A stretch of DNA of 64,000 bases, taken from assembly GCA_001936135.1 (NCBI GenBank), contig CP012821.1, forward strand, positions 434,001-498,000. The letters run 5' to 3'. A model generated the notes under the pieces. The model was not told where the DNA came from. It ran no database searches and saw nothing but the letters and a program-made list of their open reading frames with translations. Source of the stretch: Saccharomycopsis fibuligera x Saccharomycopsis cf. fibuligera. Taxonomy: Eukaryota; Ascomycota; Saccharomycetes; Ascoideales; Saccharomycopsidaceae. The translations under genes and the position numbers were made by a program. The first letter of the stretch is position 1, and each line of letters begins with the position of its first letter. Positions 21,202-31,732 of the stretch are shown here, one piece after another.

Positions 21202-21727
21202 TCACAGAAACAGATTAATAATAAGATTTTAAGGTTGAAGTGGACGCTTTTATTATAACTTTTGTATGTTATCACTCTTTTTTTTGATGGACTATTCTAC
21301 TATTTACTCATACAATAACACATTTTGTAGAAATACTCTTTTATATTTGATTCAAAACGAAGGTTTCCTTCATATCTTCAAGTTCGAGATATATTATAAT
21401 TCTCATATCATGAGAATTATTTGCTTAACCTTTTAATGATTGAATATCCACTAAACCTATTGATAGCCGGTTTCGTGTACCTTGTATGGCCTTAGTGGAA
21501 CCAGTGAATCACATGACTACAACACCAATGCTCTCAACCAGTAAACAGCAGTGCTGTACAGCATTTTACAGGGCACGAAAAGCAAAACGGCCAACTGTGA
21601 CGGAAGTTGCAAAATGCAAAATCGAAAAACAAGAACGAAAAAAAGCTCAACGTGTTTAGTTCATCCGTCAAGAGACTACCACACTGGCCTTTACTGAGAT
21701 ATATTATAACATCAGCTGTCATATGCC
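21202..21727. other. Intergenic between RFC1 and SEC27
   Basis: It contains an 11-bp perfect hairpin with a 3-nt loop (21396-21420) about 200 bp after the RFC1 stop. The right end is the SEC27 promoter and leader. No gene is supported. Confidence 0.6.
21396..21420. repeat. Perfect 11-bp inverted repeat, 3-nt loop
   Basis: ATAATTCTCAT (21396-21406) and its exact complement (21410-21420) flank the loop ATC. AT-rich and downstream of RFC1, it may be a 3'-end element or chance. Confidence 0.85.
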
Positions 21728-24549
21728 ATGAAGTTGGATATTACTGTATGTATATTGATGGACCCAACCACCGGATTGTCAACTCATACTGCTCGAGTCA
21801 TTGCTCAATGTCAGATAGACTGCACTGGAGAGGACACACTGTTCTTGTTGTTGATTCCTTCGAGCATAGATAGGTACATTCTTAGTCTTTCTTACTGGTG
21901 CTACGTCTGAAACTGAAGAGAATCTCAGTACTGACAATATATTAGAAACAATTCACCACCAGGACTGATAGAGTCAAGGCTTTAGACTTTCATCCAACGG
22001 AACCTTGGGTGTTATCTACGCTATACTCTGGTAAGATCGAAATATGGAACCATGAATCAAAGTCTATTGTCAAGTCAATTGACGTTACAAATGTCCCAGT
22101 GAGAGCAGGTAAATTTATAGCTAGAAAGAATTGGATCGTGGTTGGTGCTGATGACTTTCAGATCAGAATTTACAACTACAATACTTCTGAAAAAATTCAC
22201 CAATTTGAAGCCCACCCGGACTATATTAGATGCATTGATGTTCACCCAACCAGACCATATGTGATCACTTCTTCTGATGACATGACCATTAGATTGTGGA
22301 ACTGGGATCAGAATTGGAAGCTCGAACAAGTCTTTGAAGGTCACCAGCATTATATTATGGGCTTGCGATTCAATCCTAAAGATCCGAACACTTTTGCCTC
22401 GGGTTGTTTAGACCGTACTGTCAAAATTTGGTCATTAGGCAGTACAACCCCAAATTTTACTCTTGACGCTCATCCAACCAAAGGCGTTAACTATGTCGAT
22501 TACTACCCATTGAATGACAAGCCATACTTGATCACATCCTCGGACGACCGTACCATAAAGATATGGGATTACCAAACAAAGTCATGCGTTGCTACTTTGG
22601 AAGGTCATTTGTCCAACGTTAGCTTTGCTATTTTCCATCCAGAATTGCCATTAATTATTTCAGGTTCTGAAGATGGCACCATCAAATTTTGGAACTCAAA
22701 TACTTATAAATTGGAAAAATCTATAAATTATGGGTTAGAAAGAGCTTGGTGTGTTTCTAGCAAAAAAGGCAGTAACTTGGTGGCATTTGGTTTTGATGCT
22801 GGTGAAATTATTGTCAAATTGGGTAATGAGGAACCAGCTATTTCTATGGATCCTACTGGTAAAATCATCTGGTCTAAAAACTCTGAAATTTTTACCACCG
22901 TTATTAAAAGCAATTCTGCTGAAGGCCTCAACGACGGCGACATTATTCCATTACAAGTTAAAGAATTAGGTACGGTAGAAATCTTCCCAACTTCTTTGAA
23001 GCATTCTCCAAACGGTCGTTTCGTGGCGGTTACTGGTGATGGTGAATACATTATATATACTGCATTGGCATGGAGAAACAAATCATATGGTGAAGCATTA
23101 GACTTTGTTTGGGGCCAAGACTCAAACGACTATGCTATCAGAGAATCCAACAACACAATTAAACTTTTCAAAAATTTTAAATTGAAAACCAATGTTGGTA
23201 TTGAGTTCAACTACACTGCTTCCAAACTTTTTGGTGGCTCTTTGCTCGGTATAAAATCCAACGAAGGCTTCATTCAATTTTTTGACTGGGAAACCGGTAA
23301 ATTGGTCAGAAGAGTGGATGTGGAAAATGTTACTGATGTCATATGGACTAACAATGGCGAATTAGTGGTTATCATTAGCGCTGACACATCGTATGTCTTG
23401 AGATATGATAGCGAAGTTTTTACTGATGCCTTGAGTAGAGAAGCTGATGGTGAAACTGGTGTCATTGATGCAGATGAAGGGGTTGAAGACGCATTTTCTG
23501 TAATTGATGAATTGTCTGAACAAGTGACAAGTGGTAAATGGATTGGTGATGTGTTTTTGTACACTACTGCCACTAACAGATTGAACTATTTTGTTGGTGA
23601 CTCCGTTTTCAATGTTTCCAATTTTGACAAAAACATGTACTTATTGGATTACTTACCAAGGGATAACAAAATTTATCTCAGTGATAAAGACATTAATGTT
23701 ACATCTTTAACTTTGTCGCTAGCAGTACTTGAATATCAAACTATGGTGTTGCGTAGTGGGGTTGAAGACGCTAAAGAATACTTGGACAACATTCCAAAAA
23801 ATGAATTGATCAAAATATCTAGATTTTTGCAAGATCAAGGATATTTGGAAGAGGCGTTGGAAGTGTCAAATGATAACGAACAAAAATTTGAACTCGCCAC
23901 CAGCTTGGAAAAATTTGATTTAGCCTTAGAGATTGCTGAACAGCTTAACAGTCAAATGAAATGGAACAAATTGGGTGATCTTTTGCTTAAAAAATTCAAA
24001 TTCAAATCAGCAATTAAATGTTTTGAAAAGTCACAAGATTTGGAAACTTTATTCTTGCTTTACTCTTCATTCAATCAGCGCAATAAATTGGAAGCATTAG
24101 GCGAAAAAGCTGAAAGTTTAGGTAAATACAATTTAAGTTTTAACTCATATTGGCTTGCAGGCAATTTGTCTAAAGTTATCAAATTGTTAGAATTGACCGA
24201 TAGATACGCCGAAGCTTCCATTTTTGGTTTTAAATATGGTTTGAAATATGAAGAATTAGAAAATATTGTGAAAGCTTGGAAAGCTCAGTTATTGAAAGAA
24301 AACAAAACTGGTATTGCTGAAAAATTGCAAATTCCAAACGTTGATAATGAAGCATTCCCAAGTGAAGAGATTAACCAACAAAGTCAACAGCCAGAAGTGA
24401 CCCAAGAAGCACCACAGGCTGCTGCACCGAAGGAAGGGAACTTAATAGATGTAAACGACGATAAAGAGGATGACGATGAAGAAGATGACGACGCAGAAGT
24501 AGTTGACGCGGTCGAACATGTCGCTGCTGAAGATAATACGGAAAACTGA
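21728..24549 (+). CDS. SEC27: Coatomer (COPI) subunit beta', spliced
   Basis: COPI coat beta' subunit, needed for retrograde Golgi-to-ER transport and binding of dilysine cargo. The frame from 21946 onward lacks a start. The family N-terminus (MKLDI...) is found upstream as a six-codon exon at 21728-21745, joined over a 200-nt intron to exon 2 at 21946-24549. The joined product is 873 residues. It carries N-terminal WD40 repeats with HPTEPWVLSTLYSG, VRAGKFIARKNW, HPDYIRCIDVHPT and repeated SSDD..IKIWD motifs. The beta'-COP alpha-solenoid follows, then a Gln/Pro and Asp/Glu-rich tail. S. cerevisiae Sec27 is 889 residues. The splice is supported by consensus sites and by restoring the conserved N-terminus. 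Confidence 0.96.
21746..21945 (+). other. Spliceosomal intron of SEC27
   Basis: 5' site GTATGT at 21746-21751, branch site TACTGAC at 21929-21935 (a variant of TACTAAC), 3' site TAG at 21943-21945. Length 200 nt, phase 0. The intron follows the sixth codon, as is usual for yeast introns near the 5' end. Confidence 0.92.
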
Positions 24550-25056
24550 TTTAGTTATAATCACTATTATTACTGTTTTACTTCAAGTACTTTGCACTAT
24601 CATTTAGTTTACTACTTTTTTTATTTTGTTCCTTCTTTAAACTTTTTAAAAATCCTTTTTTCCTCAACTTGTTTTTATTATAATCATTATTAGTATTTTT
24701 TTGTCGTTTTAGTATCATTAGTCTCATTAGCGTTGAAAAATTTACACGGAATTTTTTTAAAATTATTCTATGTAGGCTGTTATTGGGCAAAAATTTTAGA
24801 ACCTTGCCGAACAAAATATGAGATATAAATCGATGAGTTTCCAACGGCTTTTCTAAATTTGAATAAATTGAGTAAAGTAAGCTCAATCTTTAGATAAGCA
24901 GCGACTAGCTAAAGCTGTCTGCTCTTCTACTTCTAGAGTTTTGCTTATTACCCGATATTCAATATATTAAAACATACGGGTAACAAAAAGCTCTTTAATA
25001 CCAATTGAACGGATACATTGATATCACAGAAGTAAATTAGAAAAAGTAAAAATAAT

Positions 25057-25073
25057 AAAAAAAAATTTTTTTT
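25057..25073 (+). promoter_or_regulatory. RRPE-like element upstream of RPA49
   Basis: An A9T8 run that contains AAAAATTTT, the ribosomal RNA processing element seen before ribosome-biogenesis and Pol I genes in yeasts. It is 137 bp before the RPA49 start. Confidence 0.7.
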
Positions 25074-25085
25074 AGATAGTAAGAT

Positions 25086-25093
25086 CTCATCGC
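25086..25093 (-). promoter_or_regulatory. PAC motif (GCGATGAG) upstream of RPA49
   Basis: CTCATCGC on the plus strand is the reverse complement of the PAC core bound by Tod6/Dot6 in budding yeast. It lies 117 bp upstream of the start codon, next to the RRPE, which is the classic pairing for RNA polymerase I subunit genes. Confidence 0.8.
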
Positions 25094-25209
25094 ATCTTAA
25101 GAACTAAACAACCAACCGTTTCACCTTAAACTGTCCCAGACGCTCCAATTTTCCAACCTTTAAATCTCAGCCCATACAATTTTTCGAAAAAAAACAAAAA
25201 AAACAGAGC

Positions 25210-26451
25210 ATGGCTGGTGAGAAAAGAAAGCATTCAGCCACTGTTGCCGAGCTACGTATTAACTCTGTGGAGAAAGATCCATCGTTAGCAGTATCTACAT
25301 TTTTTAATGGTTTCAGTGCTCCACAAGATTCACAATTTCAGCTATATAAAAGCAAACACAAATCGGGAAACTATTTTTTGCATGGTGAAAATGAAACTCT
25401 TGCCTTTGATGGGAAAAGTGATGAAGATAGCGAGTATAACAGTTATTATGTAGCTGTATATGATCCGGTAAACAAAGCAGTGGATTTGTATTCTGCTCCG
25501 GTGGTGCCTATCAAGGTGGCACCGAAGGCTAAATTAGTATATAATGGTCCATCAATTAGACAAAAGGATGCACTCAACGCTACTAAGAGGAACGCCTTGG
25601 GTCAAGAATTTGGTACTAAAAAGGCTAAGAAGGCTATTGCAAATGTATCACAGAATAGAATAGAAGCTGAGAAATTACAACATAATGAGGCTGATATTAT
25701 TGAAAATATCAAACAGTCTACTGATCAGTTACCAACTGCTCAAGAAATGAATGATACTGTGAGTAGTGATAGACCAACACCACTCTGTAATGTTTCTGCT
25801 ACTAATGTTGAGGATATTTATCCAGTGCATAATATTATTCCAAAGAAAGAATGGAATTTCATTCATGTGGACTCATTGCTTAAAGAGTCCGATACCAAAA
25901 AAAGATTGGAATTTTTTCCGTACAAGAGCAGTTTCTACATTTCTTCTCATTTACCAGATATCAAGAATGCCAACCAACTAGACAGACTCAAGCTCTTATA
26001 TTATGCATCATTACTCTTCGGAATGTTTGAACATCGCAGAAGTAACAATAAGTCAGCATTAATGGAAAAATTGAATGATCCTTCTGAAATCCTCATTGAT
26101 GGTATCTTGGATCGTTTTACCACTGTGAGAACTTCACAATTTGGTAGATCTAAAGACAAGAGTTTTACTGTGGATCCATATCATGAAGATAAATTGCTTT
26201 GTTATTTGCTTGCTACAATTTTACACATTGATAATTTTATCGTTAGAATTCCTCCATTAGCTCAAGAATTGTCTATGAAACCATCTAAATTGGCATCATT
26301 GTTTAGAGCTCTTGGATGTACCGTGAAACCAGCAACTGTTGCTCAGGCTGAAGCTTTTGGTATTCCTAAGAGTATGGCTGCAACTCATAAAGTTGCTACT
26401 TTGAAAGTGCCATTCAAGGAACCAGTGATGGTTAGAAGAGGAAGACGTTAA
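25210..26451 (+). CDS. RPA49: RNA polymerase I subunit A49
   Basis: Pol I-specific subunit that forms a TFIIF-like heterodimer with A34.5 and aids initiation and elongation on rDNA. The 413-residue product aligns along its length with S. cerevisiae Rpa49 (415). The N-terminal dimerisation domain has STFFNGFSAP and the HGENETL strand. The linker has RNALGQEFGTKKAKKAIA. The C-terminal tandem winged-helix region includes IYPVHNIIPKKEW, LLYYASLLFG, FGRSKDKS and AQAEAFGIPKS, and ends with basic residues RRGRR. The PAC and RRPE motifs support co-regulation with ribosome biogenesis. Confidence 0.97.
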   Translation: MAGEKRKHSATVAELRINSVEKDPSLAVSTFFNGFSAPQDSQFQLYKSKHKSGNYFLHGENETLAFDGKSDEDSEYNSYYVAVYDPVNKAVDLYSAPVVPIKVAPKAKLVYNGPSIRQKDALNATKRNALGQEFGTKKAKKAIANVSQNRIEAEKLQHNEADIIENIKQSTDQLPTAQEMNDTVSSDRPTPLCNVSATNVEDIYPVHNIIPKKEWNFIHVDSLLKESDTKKRLEFFPYKSSFYISSHLPDIKNANQLDRLKLLYYASLLFGMFEHRRSNNKSALMEKLNDPSEILIDGILDRFTTVRTSQFGRSKDKSFTVDPYHEDKLLCYLLATILHIDNFIVRIPPLAQELSMKPSKLASLFRALGCTVKPATVAQAEAFGIPKSMAATHKVATLKVPFKEPVMVRRGRR

Positions 26452-26562
26452 GTTTTTATGTATAAGGTGGTGTATATGTAGTGGTGGCTGCGGTTGTTAT
26501 TAATAATAGTTTTCTCTAAGTTTAATGATCTTTGTTAAAATAGATACTTATTAATGGTTGAT

Positions 26563-26596
<34 letters not shown>

Positions 26597-27204
26597 ATGT
26601 TTGCATTATTTTCTAATATACCATCAACTTTAGAATCACATTTGTTCTGTATGATTAATTTTTTTAAAGTAGAGGATGGAAAAGAAAAGAAAAACAAAGA
26701 TTCAGCTCAGTTATTGAATGAGTAATATTATAGATGCACATAACAGATACAATGTTTTGAGCAACCATCTTCTTGCTTACATAGCTTGCTAATGTTACTA
26801 TTGTTATCTGTTATTCATTATGGAATGTAAACAAAGAAAACTGGACATGGAGGAAAAACAAGGTAATAGATATCTATAATCTAAATGAATTAGTAGTAAT
26901 TTAATTTCAAAAAGCAATAAAGAAAAGCAATAAACTCCCGTAAAAAAAAAGTAACTTAACAAAGTTAGATGGAAAAAAGAACGGTTAATAACGTTTCTAA
27001 AACATGCAACAGAACAATTCTTTCTCAGAAAAAAAAAAAAATACAAAACGAAAAACAAGAGAAACAAAATTAGTAAAAAAAAGGGAATGCGAAAGAGAAA
27101 CATCAAAACAAAACAAAAAATGATAGATATTGCATACCACGCTTAAAAAATACCGACTAACTAATAAATCCTCGAAGCAGCAGTGTATATCATTTGGCAC
27201 TAAT
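26452..27204. other. Convergent intergenic region with T31 run
   Basis: Between the convergent RPA49 and VPS9 genes. It holds a 31-nt T run (26564-26594) and AT-rich 3' flanks; no gene is supported. Confidence 0.6.
26564..26594. repeat. Poly(T) run, 31 nt
   Basis: Uninterrupted T31, 113 bp past the RPA49 stop codon. Confidence 0.95.
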
Positions 27205-29643
27205 TTAGCTTGACTCGGTTAATTGTAAACAAGTATCCACACAAACAGATGCCCTGGCTTTATTCAAAATCACCACATCTTTAATTATCTCTTTATCCAA
27301 GCTTGGAAACATTGCCGACAATCGTTCAGTTAATTCATCAGCCTCTTTTTCGAATGCTTGTTGTGCAAGATATTCTGCTCTTGACTGTTTTTTGGATTTT
27401 TCAAGAACCGATTGATTAGGGTTATTATTTTGCGATCCTTGTTGTTGTTTTTGTTCCTCATTTTGATTGAGGCTTAGGGTTTGGAATTTGTTTTTGCCCC
27501 AACTTAATATGGTTGGTGTGCTCAATACTTGTGAATCCTGATTTGGAGCAGTCAAAGTTTGTTGCTTGATGCTTGTGCCACCTGTCAAGCTATTATTATT
27601 AGCAACATTGTCTGAATTTTGCGATTCGTTGGCAGAGTTGTCAGGTCCAGTATTTGCAATTCGAAGGTCCAATAAGTTCCTGGAATGCAGCGGTGTAGAC
27701 TCTCTTTCTTCGTCCAAAAACCCAGACATGTTAGCAATGCTACCACTGCTAGTTGAATCATCACCAATGCCTTGGAAGAATGATTGAATGGATTGCAAAG
27801 GCGAAAGGATTTGACTGATTGGAAGTGGACCTGGTGATAAATTACTATTGTTGCTGTTATCTTCTTGCTCAGTGCCAGTGTCAGGGCTGGTTTGTGCAAT
27901 TTTTAATGGAATCTTATTTTTACTTTGGAGTTTTTGCTGTTCGAGTTCCTTTTGCAAATTCAAATCTTCAAGTTCACTTTTATTAGTTTCTTCAAATGGT
28001 TTCATATGAGAATCCCATTCGTCTTGGGTAATTGTCAAACTATCCTTGTTCAAACTTTCAATAAACCCAATTACGGCCCAAAAACTGCTCACATAGTAGC
28101 TAACTTCTCCAGCTAATCCGTCTTCATTTCTAAATCTTTCAATGTAACTGATGTTTGAATTCAATCTTAAGTCCTCATCAGTACGCAACACAATGTAAAT
28201 TAAAGTTGGGATAAATGCATCAGCATTAGTTTCTTTAGCTGAATTTTTCAACATGGCAAATATCACTTTGCAGCAATTTAAAATGCAAATTATTTTATCC
28301 CTTGGTGATCGATAGTTGTTGATTTTGATGAGTTCAGAAATAGCAAGCTGAATGAAAGATTCCCCCTTTGTTACGAAATGATTATCAAGATCAAGGTGCT
28401 CATTAGTGACCCAACTAAATCGAAGAATTTGGTTTTTCAAGAACTCATCTTTGCTAATATCTTCTTTATGTGACTTATCTAGCTTCAGTTCCATAATCAC
28501 AGGAGAAAACACCTGGTCATATAATCTGTTCATGATCAATTTTTCCATCCCTTCTTGACAATTTATGAATTCTGTTTCATTCATTTTGGAAAATGGTTGC
28601 ACTGTAGTCATCTTGTCGTATATGAAATTCTTAAAATCAGTAATTAATTTGACTTGTTCTGCAACAGTCCAGTTTTTTTTACTAAATGCGATAAGGAACG
28701 ATTTCAAATATTTGACAATTGAGTCAGCACTTTTGCTTTTCAAATAAGTTAAAAATCGCTGGAAATCAAAAGGCAAATTATTTGGATCTTGCTTCTTTTG
28801 CCTGGATCTATCTCGTTCATTTTTTATTTTGGTTTCTTGAAGCTTCTTTTCTTGTTCTTTTAGCTGCTGCTTTGACTTTACCGGGATTGGTACACGATTT
28901 ATGATTCTGTCCTTTGACTCAGTGGTTATTGAAGGAGCTCTAATTGAAAGCGCGTCGCTATTTGTGTCCTTTTTGGATTCTATGTCTTTGTAAGATTTTT
29001 GTTCTGTTTCAATAGACGCTATCAGTTCCTTATTATTCTCAGAACCTTCCGACTCAAGCTTATAATTTGGTTCAACTGGAATACTTGCTTTGTCCAGTTT
29101 GTGATCGATTTCAACGCCTTTGTGCTGATGAGACGCAATATTTGGTCTCTCCTGATCGCTGCTATTATTATTACTTATGTTGATGTTGGCCACTTTTTCA
29201 GTCAAGTTCTGATTAATCAGTTCCACACTCTCTAGCTTACCGCTATTTTCAACATCTTTCTTTGGTTCAGTTTCCTTATTATTATCTGAAATTACAATGT
29301 TTTCTGAATTTTTTTCTGTTCGCTGTCTTTCTTGATTTATATCATAATTATTTTCGCCGTCACTATCGCTACTGCTATCATCATCATCGCTGTCGTCATT
29401 ACCCAAATCGAGTAAATCACCACCAATATTATCACTACCGGAATTACTATAGTTTACTCCAGAAAGAGAAATTGGGGTATTTGAGCTGGCGAAGTCGTGA
29501 TTCACAAAGCTACCAGAGACTGTTGGCTTGCTAACATTGGGGGCTGGGGATGCGGCAAGCGATGTTTTGAAGAGTAATTGTGGCAATTCAAGGCCATTTT
29601 TTTGAGCGCTTTCGGCTTTATCGTCCTGTTTGTTTGGAGACAT
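27205..29643 (-). CDS. VPS9: Vps9, Rab5-type guanine nucleotide exchange factor
   Basis: Activates the Rab5 homologues (Vps21 group) for vacuolar protein sorting and endosome fusion. The 812-residue product has a long, acidic, Asn/Ser-rich N-terminus (about 280 residues). A helical bundle precedes a VPS9 domain at roughly 390-560, with DAFIPTLIYIVL and GEVSYYVSSFWAV containing the catalytic Asp and Tyr positions of the family. A second disordered region follows, then a C-terminal CUE ubiquitin-binding domain (about 770-812: LSAMFPSLDKEIIKDVV). The order VPS9 then CUE matches S. cerevisiae Vps9 (451 residues), but this version is nearly twice as long because of the disordered parts. Confidence 0.92.
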   Translation of the reverse strand: MSPNKQDDKAESAQKNGLELPQLLFKTSLAASPAPNVSKPTVSGSFVNHDFASSNTPISLSGVNYSNSGSDNIGGDLLDLGNDDSDDDDSSSDSDGENNYDINQERQRTEKNSENIVISDNNKETEPKKDVENSGKLESVELINQNLTEKVANINISNNNSSDQERPNIASHQHKGVEIDHKLDKASIPVEPNYKLESEGSENNKELIASIETEQKSYKDIESKKDTNSDALSIRAPSITTESKDRIINRVPIPVKSKQQLKEQEKKLQETKIKNERDRSRQKKQDPNNLPFDFQRFLTYLKSKSADSIVKYLKSFLIAFSKKNWTVAEQVKLITDFKNFIYDKMTTVQPFSKMNETEFINCQEGMEKLIMNRLYDQVFSPVIMELKLDKSHKEDISKDEFLKNQILRFSWVTNEHLDLDNHFVTKGESFIQLAISELIKINNYRSPRDKIICILNCCKVIFAMLKNSAKETNADAFIPTLIYIVLRTDEDLRLNSNISYIERFRNEDGLAGEVSYYVSSFWAVIGFIESLNKDSLTITQDEWDSHMKPFEETNKSELEDLNLQKELEQQKLQSKNKIPLKIAQTSPDTGTEQEDNSNNSNLSPGPLPISQILSPLQSIQSFFQGIGDDSTSSGSIANMSGFLDEERESTPLHSRNLLDLRIANTGPDNSANESQNSDNVANNNSLTGGTSIKQQTLTAPNQDSQVLSTPTILSWGKNKFQTLSLNQNEEQKQQQGSQNNNPNQSVLEKSKKQSRAEYLAQQAFEKEADELTERLSAMFPSLDKEIIKDVVILNKARASVCVDTCLQLTESS

Positions 29644-29897
29644 TCTATAACAAATGCTTTTGGTGGAATTATAGAAATATATGTAGCGATTGGCATCGAC
29701 AGCTATAATGATGGTAAGAGCACTGATTGGGGGCCAATTATAGCGGTGGGTTTATTTGCTTCACTTTCTCTCGCTTTTTGCGAGGAGACAATCAAGCATG
29801 TGATCTATGCGTTATTTTTTTTATACATTATAACGCGTAGAAGTACATGTATATTTTTTATAGCTGTTATATTGTCACTACAGAAAACTATGTACAG

Positions 29898-31466
29898 TCA
29901 CTGTTTATCATTTTTGAAAGCATTATTGAGTGCAGAGAGACCACACAGAGATAACTTAAATCCGCTAGACTTGAGGATGTCATGAGCAAGATGAAAATGT
30001 GTTTGAGTGTTTAAGAAATGCTTCACTAGAGAGTTACAAGTGTAGAAACTTAGTGGAACTCTCTGTTGTACCTGAGGATAATCGGAATTGTTGCTTGCAT
30101 TGTATTGTCTCCAGAAATTGTACACGAGTAGCGATACACTCACCTGATTTTCAACAAGAGCAATTTGAAACAAATATGTGAAAGTTTCTGTCGTGAGTTT
30201 TATATCGGCCGTATGGACAAGCTTGAAGATAAAAGAGAGTACTTCAGTTATGTTTGTATTGTAATTTTTTTCTCTGTATTGTTTTGCTACTGCCCGCAAG
30301 TATGTGTTTAAAAAAAAAATAGCATGAGGACCTTTGAGAAATGACAGTTCATCGATTTCGTCAACTGGTTTTGTATCTAACTTTCGAAAAACTCTCTCAG
30401 GAAATTTCAAATTGATTTTGGCAAGTGAATCAACCACCAGGGGAAGATCAGTGGCTTTGATTGGTATTTTGTGGTCATTGTTAAGATCTTTATATTTAAT
30501 GTAAGCCCAGGATTTTGCGTAAGATACATTCCCCAAAATATTGTAATATATGACGTCCATTCGATCTACCAAGTCTTGAGGCGCTTTCGTGCTCTTATGA
30601 TCTCGGTAATAGTTAACACTAGTCATCATTCCTGACAATTTAGAAGAGGCAATTTTTTCCGCAAATGCCACTAAGGTTCCATAACTTAAATAAGTGACTT
30701 TGTCGTTCATTATAACAGAAAACCAAATCCACACAAGCACTTGCGCTTTGACGTCTGCTGCAAGAATGCTTTGAATAAATAAGTTCCATACTCGTGCTGA
30801 AATTTTGTAGCGCATGAACCGTGCCTGTCTAATAATATTATATGCGGGCATTATATAGTCGTTTTGTAACAAGTTGACAATGAGTAGCTCTAAGGTATTT
30901 GGTGAGACAGCAAAATGTTTCATTTGGCTCCACACTTGCAAGTTATTCACCACTAAAGCATACGCTTCTATGTATCTTTCCATTAAGAGGTTGTGCCGTA
31001 TTAGCAAGTTGAGAAAGAAAGCCTTGTTTTCGTGGGTCTCAGCGTTTGCATAAAATATGGATATTGATGCCGAAAGCTCACTTTGAGTGAGTTCTGATGT
31101 AGACTGAATATACTCCATCAATAATTCTTGTAATTGTGCATGTTTGTCAGTATTGCTCAAGTCTCCGGTACTCAAGGATGCCAAAATGTCTTCAACGGTT
31201 CTCGTTGCACTTTTCTTTTGTCCAGTAGCAGGGGGGGATTTGATACTACTGTGATCTCGAAGATTAGAATCTTCTGATCTCTCTAGCAAAGTCAGTATCT
31301 GCTGGACAAGCTGTTTATTACTGGGCACTGGTTCGTGATGCGATATAAGTCTTCGGAAAAAGATTTGAGTGGGTGATTTGGTAGCTAACACCAACGGCCA
31401 GCGTTGTGCAATAGCCAAATAGCAGTGTAGGGGTGGAAAAGCCCTCACAAGCGTTTTGAAAATCAT
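29898..31466 (-). CDS. Predicted mitochondrial helical-repeat (PPR-like) protein, unrecognised
   Basis: 522 residues. The N-terminus is basic and aromatic (MIFKTLVRAFPP, then IFFRRLISH), fitting a matrix presequence with a cleavage region near 35-40. The rest is alpha-helical with helix-turn-helix-like repeats such as SPNTLELLIVNLLQ and SARVWNLFIQSIL, reminiscent of degenerate PPR proteins that serve in yeast mitochondrial RNA processing or translation. No specific orthologue was recognised. It is divergent from OXA1 with a 266-bp shared promoter and lies 254 bp upstream of VPS9 on the same strand. The ORF is long and well bounded, so it is very likely a real gene; the function is inferred only from overall character. 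Confidence 0.75.
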   Translation of the reverse strand: MIFKTLVRAFPPLHCYLAIAQRWPLVLATKSPTQIFFRRLISHHEPVPSNKQLVQQILTLLERSEDSNLRDHSSIKSPPATGQKKSATRTVEDILASLSTGDLSNTDKHAQLQELLMEYIQSTSELTQSELSASISIFYANAETHENKAFFLNLLIRHNLLMERYIEAYALVVNNLQVWSQMKHFAVSPNTLELLIVNLLQNDYIMPAYNIIRQARFMRYKISARVWNLFIQSILAADVKAQVLVWIWFSVIMNDKVTYLSYGTLVAFAEKIASSKLSGMMTSVNYYRDHKSTKAPQDLVDRMDVIYYNILGNVSYAKSWAYIKYKDLNNDHKIPIKATDLPLVVDSLAKINLKFPERVFRKLDTKPVDEIDELSFLKGPHAIFFLNTYLRAVAKQYREKNYNTNITEVLSFIFKLVHTADIKLTTETFTYLFQIALVENQVSVSLLVYNFWRQYNASNNSDYPQVQQRVPLSFYTCNSLVKHFLNTQTHFHLAHDILKSSGFKLSLCGLSALNNAFKNDKQ

Positions 31467-31732
31467 CAGTTTTTGTACCTTCTGGTCTTCTGCTCGTCTA
31501 TTCTACTGGAATGGTAATTCAAAGAGTCAGTGAGTTATTGTTGGTTAATCGTTCCATAAAAACCCGTTTTCTAATGTTCCATTTTCGCTTACATAATCGC
31601 ACAACCTCGGAAATAAAGAAAAAAAATGAAAATTCTAACGAAAAAAACTTTCTAGGAAAGGCTCTCAAAACGTTGACGCAGACCAAATCAGCCAGTTACT
31701 CCACATCCTGGATCTCACCAAAACATCCGAAA
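31467..31732. promoter_or_regulatory. Divergent promoter, PPR-like gene / OXA1
   Basis: 266 bp between two divergent mitochondrial-type genes. If OXA1 began at its upstream in-frame ATG (31511) only 44 bp would remain, which argues for the 31733 start. Confidence 0.55.

Larger units (their letters stand above)
24550..25209. promoter_or_regulatory. SEC27 3' flank and RPA49 promoter
   Basis: AT-rich. The left part is SEC27 3' flank. The right part holds an RRPE-like A/T element and a PAC motif upstream of RPA49 (listed separately). Confidence 0.6.

Noticed and set aside
29578-29985. Plus-strand 135-codon hydrophobic ORF
   Set aside because: It overlaps the VPS9 start and the 3' end of the PPR-like gene in antisense; hydrophobicity reflects T-rich intergenic sequence.
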